Source: Hemerocallis citrina (Eukaryota; Streptophyta; Magnoliopsida; Asparagales; Asphodelaceae). From it: a stretch of DNA of 64,000 nucleotides. The translations under genes were made by a program, and so were the position numbers. Below are positions 59,735 through 64,000 of this stretch, piece by piece. The notes beneath the pieces are model-generated. The model had not been told where the DNA came from and searched no databases. It worked only from the letters and a program-made list of their open reading frames with translations. The stretch covers positions 203,945,455-204,009,454 of the forward strand of contig CM030366.1 of NCBI GenBank assembly GCA_017893485.1. The letters are read 5' to 3'. Within the stretch, counting starts at the first letter, position 1; every line of letters begins with the position of its first letter.

Positions 59735-60047
59735 TAGTATACATTCATCAAAAGATATATGTAATATACAACTTAACAGATACGATCTGGTTGTACACGA
59801 TGATGAATGAGATCGGAAAATGGGAATGAAAGGAGAGAGTGTACATACTGCCTGTAAATTTTTGGTTAATGATTGCAGATCTGCTCATCCTCTCTAATCA
59901 ATTCAAAAATATTTTATCTGTGTTATCTCATTATTCAGATTTCAGTGGGCCTCAGAATCCGAAACGACACAAGAATAGAAGAAGAAAGCAGCCGAAATTT
60001 TCAGATTAAGATTACAGAAACAACAATCACAAACCCAGAACGTCGAC
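59735..60047 (+). promoter_or_regulatory. Upstream region and probable 5' UTR of the SHH-type gene
   Basis: 59735-59945 is the inner part of the right inverted arm. It is followed by about 100 bp of A-rich leader ending CGTCGAC before the start codon. No convincing TATA box was seen; LINE-D lies only ~330 bp upstream of the ATG. Confidence 0.5.
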
Positions 60048-63000
60048 ATGGGCCGACCTTCGAGCACCGGCGGCCCTGCTTTCCGCTTTACCCAGAACGA
60101 GGTACAAAGCTCCGACCTTTTCCAAACCCTAGAAAGAATGGATTTTTGGGGTTTCTTTATTTTCTCTCAATTCATTGTAAATGCTACCCTCTAGGTTGGA
60201 TTAAGGTTGTCTGTGTGAAAAAGAAGCTATTTTTTGAGAAATTCGATTGGTTCTGTAATGGGTTTTGATGGAAAGTTTCAAATTTTACATTGTGGTTGGT
60301 GCCCATCAATGGGAACCTGATGGATCCTCAGATTTTCAATTGTTTTTTTACTGAAGCGGAATACCCATCTTTGTGTAACCCTGTTTGGATACAAAGGTAG
60401 AATATCTACTCGAAATTTTTAAGTAAAGGTAGAGGTTTGCAACCTTTGTAGGTTGTATACATGTGTCTCCATTTTGTCTTAAAAATTAAATTTGGTTGGA
60501 TTGGAGTTTAGGGCCCTGTTTGGATAGAAAGGTTAGTGGAGGCAGGTGGTGGTTAGTGAAGGTGACTTGTCTACCTATAGTTATCTAACCTTTCGTCTGT
60601 TTGGATAATATTTTGGAGGTACTTTCCCTCCTTTTCTTTTACCTCAGTATTAATATAAAGTATTAATATAAAGTGTAGGTTATGGTAGATATCTAAACTC
60701 CAATCCAACCAATTTAATTTTTTAAGCAAAAATGGAGATACAGGTATGCAACCTACATGTTGCATTTTTCTATCTTGACTTAAAAATTACCTATAGGTAT
60801 CCTACATTTGTACTCGAACATGTCTTAGATACCTACCATAACCTACATTTTGTCTTAACTTTGAAGTGAAAAAAATGGAGGTAGCGTACCTCCAATATAT
60901 GATTCAAACGGAGCAAAGTTTGGATATGGTAGATAAGTTACCTCCACTTGACCTCCGTGTCAAACTGTATCCAAACAGGGCCTAAGAATTGCCATAGTTG
61001 ATGAGGGTGCATGGTTTTAAATCTCGGATTTTGGACTTGTCTCAGAGGTGTTTCGTTTCGGATCGGAGATATCGGAGGAGATCTCGGAGAAATGTGATCA
61101 TATCGGATGTTTATTTCCTATAATAAATATTTTTTTTGGTTACTAAATAAGATGTTATATGACCTACATGTCATTTATCAAATAAAATACTGTATAATGT
61201 AACTAATGACATAAGTCAATTACGGTAAATGTTCACAGAATTTAACAACAATATAAAAGAGAATGTAATATAAGTATAACTAAATTGAATTTGTATTTAT
61301 TAGAAAAAATGTACTAGTTAATAAACTTACTTGACTTTGCATATATAAAAACAATAGCGAGACGAAATTCTCATATTATCTTAGCTTAAGGTCCTATTTT
61401 GAAAGACATATATGCAAAAAGTACAACAAATTTTTATATATATTCACAATAACATATGTGTCTATTTCCGCTAATATGTCACTAATTTCGACAATATTTC
61501 GGCACATATTTCGACAATTTCGGCTGAAATCTACACATTTCGGTCCAAAACGATATAGAGTATAAAATATGTTATTTCGTATCGGCAAGCTAGCCGAAAC
61601 GAAATTTCGGTCATATCGGAGGAAATTTAAAACAGGGTGAGGGTGTGGGCCAAATAGGGTGGTACAAGGCTTTATGGGTCAGATAGGGTGAGGGGTGAAG
61701 CTCGTCCAAAAGATTAGACATTTATTTACGAGTATTTTTAATGGCGTTTAATATTGCTGACCGTTTTTATTTCGAATACTCGATTATCCCGTTTCAATTG
61801 AGAGTATCCTCATTTGGCTACTTCTTGGAGTACTACTATATATCAGTTTTGTTTTTGGCAGATTGAAGGATAGACAACCAGAATGAAAATTAACTCCACG
61901 GGATGTGATCCACATTGCAAAAAGTTTGTAGGAATTTTTTTATATATGATTTATCAATGCTTTAAATGTGCACCTTTCAACCATAAATTCGATGTTTAAT
62001 AAAAATAGTCTAAAATTACACAATTTTGCAGTTGCATTATGTACGGCTAAAATTTGTCAAAATTGTTTGATTGAAATTTGCTTTGTTTATAATATTATAA
62101 TGTAGATCACATCCTATGGAGTTGATTTTCATTTTGGGTTGTCCATTCATAACGAATCAAAGTTGAGAGTAGTACTCGGAGAAGTAGCCTAGCTCAACTC
62201 CCTCCCTCTTAAAAGTCTTGTATATAATTATGCACAAATTTGCATTTTGAAACTTCTTTGGTTTTTGTTTTGCTCGATTCAGATGGAATTCTTCCTTTCC
62301 AACTGATTATTCTACCCTCTTTCTAACTACAGAAGCAACAGTGGTCTGCCATAAAAAAATAGGAAAGCCAGTCAGTGGGTATAGGAAGAAGTACAGAAAA
62401 TTCTTTCATGGTTAAGGCGTGTAATGGAATATTAGGAGGACGTGAGAAATGTGAAATATGGATTTATCAAGCTTTCAAGGATTTGAATTGTTTGTTAATT
62501 CAGCCAAAATCATAACTGTATACATCAGGGTTCTTGTTCCTATGTCAGGAACTACACATTTGGAATAAATTATTTTGGTGATGGTGGTTACTGGTTAGGT
62601 TTAATATAAAAAAAAGGAGGCTAGGACTAATAATTGCTTCATGGCTATTCACTCATGTTTTTGTTGTGCTTTTCAGATGTGTCAATTCGATATAGCACAC
62701 ATACAGTCTAACGCATAACATCATGCTTGACATTAATTTCACATAAATTCTGGGGTTTATTCTATCCAGATTCCGGAGAACTTCTATCCATCTTTTGTCT
62801 TCCACAGCATCCATGCACAATATAATATAGATTCTCTTCATAGACAATTTTAATGTCTTAAATGCTTACCATGGAATATATATATTTAGTCCATTCTGCA
62901 ACTGAAATTCTCGTTGTCTTTGACTACTTAAATATGTCTTCTGCCATATACAATGTGAGCTAATGAAGCTTCAATTTAAGGTAGTGGAGATGGAGGCATG

Positions 63001-63437
63001 CTTGCAAGAGGTAAACAATTCAGTTCCCACTCGTGAAACTATCAGTGCTCTTGCAAACAAGTTCAGGTATGCAGACTTCAGAAATTTACACTTGTAATCT
63101 ATGGGATTATCCCAATACTTATAACTAATTCCATCTCTTGAAGTGCTTCACCTGAACGCATTGGGAAGTCTATTGTTCAGCCGAAACAGGTTTAAATTGT
63201 TTGGGTTACAGATATCCAGAAGGCTAGGCTTTTACAAAGCCTTTTATTTATTCTGACTATTAGTGAAAACTTTGTTATTGTTGTTGTTACAGGTATGGAA
63301 CTGGTATCAAAACAGGAGGCATTCACAAAAGGCAAAAGTGGGAAAGGCACAACCTGTAAAGCTAAGTGTCTCAGCAATGCTCCGAGAAGATTCAACTTCG
63401 TCCCGAAATGTGGCTCTTCCTATTTCAGCTCCATCAG
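60048..63437 (+). CDS. SHH1/SHH2: SAWADEE homeodomain homolog (SHH1/SHH2-type), 5' half, partial
   Basis: Four exons join in frame with GT-AG introns: 60048-60101, 62981-63066, 63144-63189 and 63293-63437. They encode MGRPSSTGGPAFRFTQNE, VVEMEACLQEVNNSVPTRE, KFS-ASPERIGK and KQVWNWYQNRRHSQKAK, then a Lys/Ser-rich stretch. This is the divergent homeodomain of SHH proteins (WNWFQNRR helix, here WNWYQNRR). In Arabidopsis SHH1 binds H3K9me/unmethylated H3K4 through its SAWADEE domain and recruits Pol IV for 24-nt siRNA production; SHH2 is its homologue. The SAWADEE domain would lie beyond the window. No stop or frameshift is seen. SHH1 versus SHH2 is not settled; MGRP start favours SHH2. Exon 1 ends 2.9 kb before exon 2. 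Confidence 0.75.
60379..60985. mobile_element. Composite MITE cluster
   Basis: CCCTGTTTGGATACAAAGG at the left, GGGCCCTGTTTGGATAGAAA at 60509 and the inverse TATCCAAACAGGGCC at the right are related ends. Arms such as TTGGTTGGATTGGAGTTTAG and CTAAACTCCAATCCAACCAA pair. This looks like one foldback element inserted in another; exact borders are uncertain. Confidence 0.6.
61011..61636. mobile_element. MITE-like element with 'CGGAT/ATCGG' ends
   Basis: GGTTTTAAATCTCGGAT at the left and ATCGGAGGAAATTTAAAAC at the right are imperfect inverted copies; the flanks share GGGTG-type sequence. No coding content. Confidence 0.5.
61818..62192. mobile_element. Foldback MITE with long arms
   Basis: GGCTACTTCTTGGAGTACTA pairs with TAGTACTCGGAGAAGTAGCC. 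Further in, AGAATGAAAATTAACTCCAC pairs with GGAGTTGATTTTCATTTTG and GGGATGTGATCCACATT with AATGTAGATCACATCC. Arms are roughly 100 bp. Confidence 0.75.
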
Positions 63438-64000
63438 GTACTTTCCGAATAACATCACAGTAGCCTGCAGTGTAATCTTTAAGGTCAATATCTTCTTTGT
63501 ATTGCTCTTAATTGGTGAAGGTGATTTCCTGTTGAAGCATTTTACACTGATAAAAAATATCAAAACCAAGTAATGCCATGCTCTCTCAGGTCTTTCAGCT
63601 GTTGACTAACAAAAGACTCATACTAATTCGAAGTTGATGGTGAAATAAAAATTAACAGTACATTATGTTTGTGTTAATAAATGCGTGGATTTCTTTTGAT
63701 TATAGTTTACAACAAGTGATGTGATGAAGTTCACTTATCAAGCATTGATCTTTCTTCAAGGCCCATGCTAGTGAAAAGTCTTCAGATGTTTAATATGGTT
63801 TATCACATAATTGTGTTTATATATTGAAACATGTCTTTCACAAGACGATCATTTATCCTAGATTAGGTGTATCATTTTCTTTTCTTTTCTTTTCTTCTTT
63901 AAGAAAATTGGTGACTGCTGATGGCTCAGTCTTAACTATACAAATAGAATGTCATTCTTCTTGATATATATTACCAGAATTCTCAGCTGCTTGCAATTTT
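63438..64000 (+). other. Start of a further SHH-type intron
   Basis: Donor GTACTTTC follows exon 4. No next exon could be assigned before the window ends. Confidence 0.5.

Larger units (their letters stand above)
55345..59945. repeat. Inverted repeat, right arm (three insertions)
   Basis: Segments 55345-55450, 56405-56504, 57046-57148 and 59735-59945 together form the reverse complement of 50325-50815. The gaps are the elements at 55451-56385, 56505-57045 and 57149-59718. The outer end lies about 100 bp upstream of the SHH-type start codon. Confidence 0.9.
60102..62980 (+). other. Large first intron of the SHH-type gene, MITE-rich
   Basis: Donor GTACAAAG, acceptor TTTAAG before 62981. It holds at least three MITE-like units (60379-60985, 61011-61636, 61818-62192). 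No alternative exon was recognised; 62193-62980 shows nothing else. Confidence 0.65.

Overview
This is nuclear DNA of a flowering plant. It is AT-rich, packed with nested plant retrotransposons, MULE, MITE and Helitron sequence, and has a multi-exon plant gene at its right edge. I cannot name the species. Almost all coding-like sequence is decayed transposable-element (TE) protein. The only host gene I can support is the 5' half of a SAWADEE-homeodomain (SHH1/SHH2-type) gene, 60048 to beyond 63437, a family that works in RNA-directed DNA methylation (RdDM).

Layout. 1-527: no gene. 528-5730: a 5'-truncated LINE (LINE-A) split by a 3.0-kb solo LTR (683-3723, TSD ctggc) and a 1.0-kb TRIM (4099-5113, TSD caatg). 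5731-6398: spacer with a plastid trnS(GGA) relic. 6399-14052: a foldback MITE split by a 7.5-kb Ty3/gypsy Tat-type element (6562-14037, TSD acccc) that keeps gag-protease on the minus strand and a spliced antisense gene on the plus strand but has no RT/integrase. 14053-17925: MITEs, TA/AC microsatellites, a Helitron 3' end and two back-to-back MITEs full of short palindromes. 18029-21625: truncated LINE-B. 22074-28380: a complete-ended 6.3-kb MULE with long TIRs, a 9-bp TSD, a broken mudrA-like transposase gene and a convergent plant-mobile-domain (PMD) gene.

28524-55220: a direct duplication of a ~4.4-kb segment. Copy 1 (28524-49865) is swollen by four TE insertions plus a local duplication: a solo LTR, a second LTR-type insertion, a TRIM, a TA-linked duplication, and full-length 8.4-kb LINE-C. 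Copy 2 (50818-55220) is uninterrupted, so it shows the empty site for each. Both copies carry a gag-only Ty1/copia element.

50325-59945: an inverted repeat flanks copy 2. Its left arm is compact. Its right arm is interrupted by two MITEs and an ORF1-only LINE (LINE-D), and reaches to within about 100 bp of the SHH-type start codon. The last 4 kb are SHH-type exons and MITE-rich introns.

The elements do not form one pathway. They form a readable insertion history, because duplicated or inverted copies supply the pre-insertion sequence. The most interesting combination is an RdDM-factor gene whose upstream flank exists nearby in inverted orientation.
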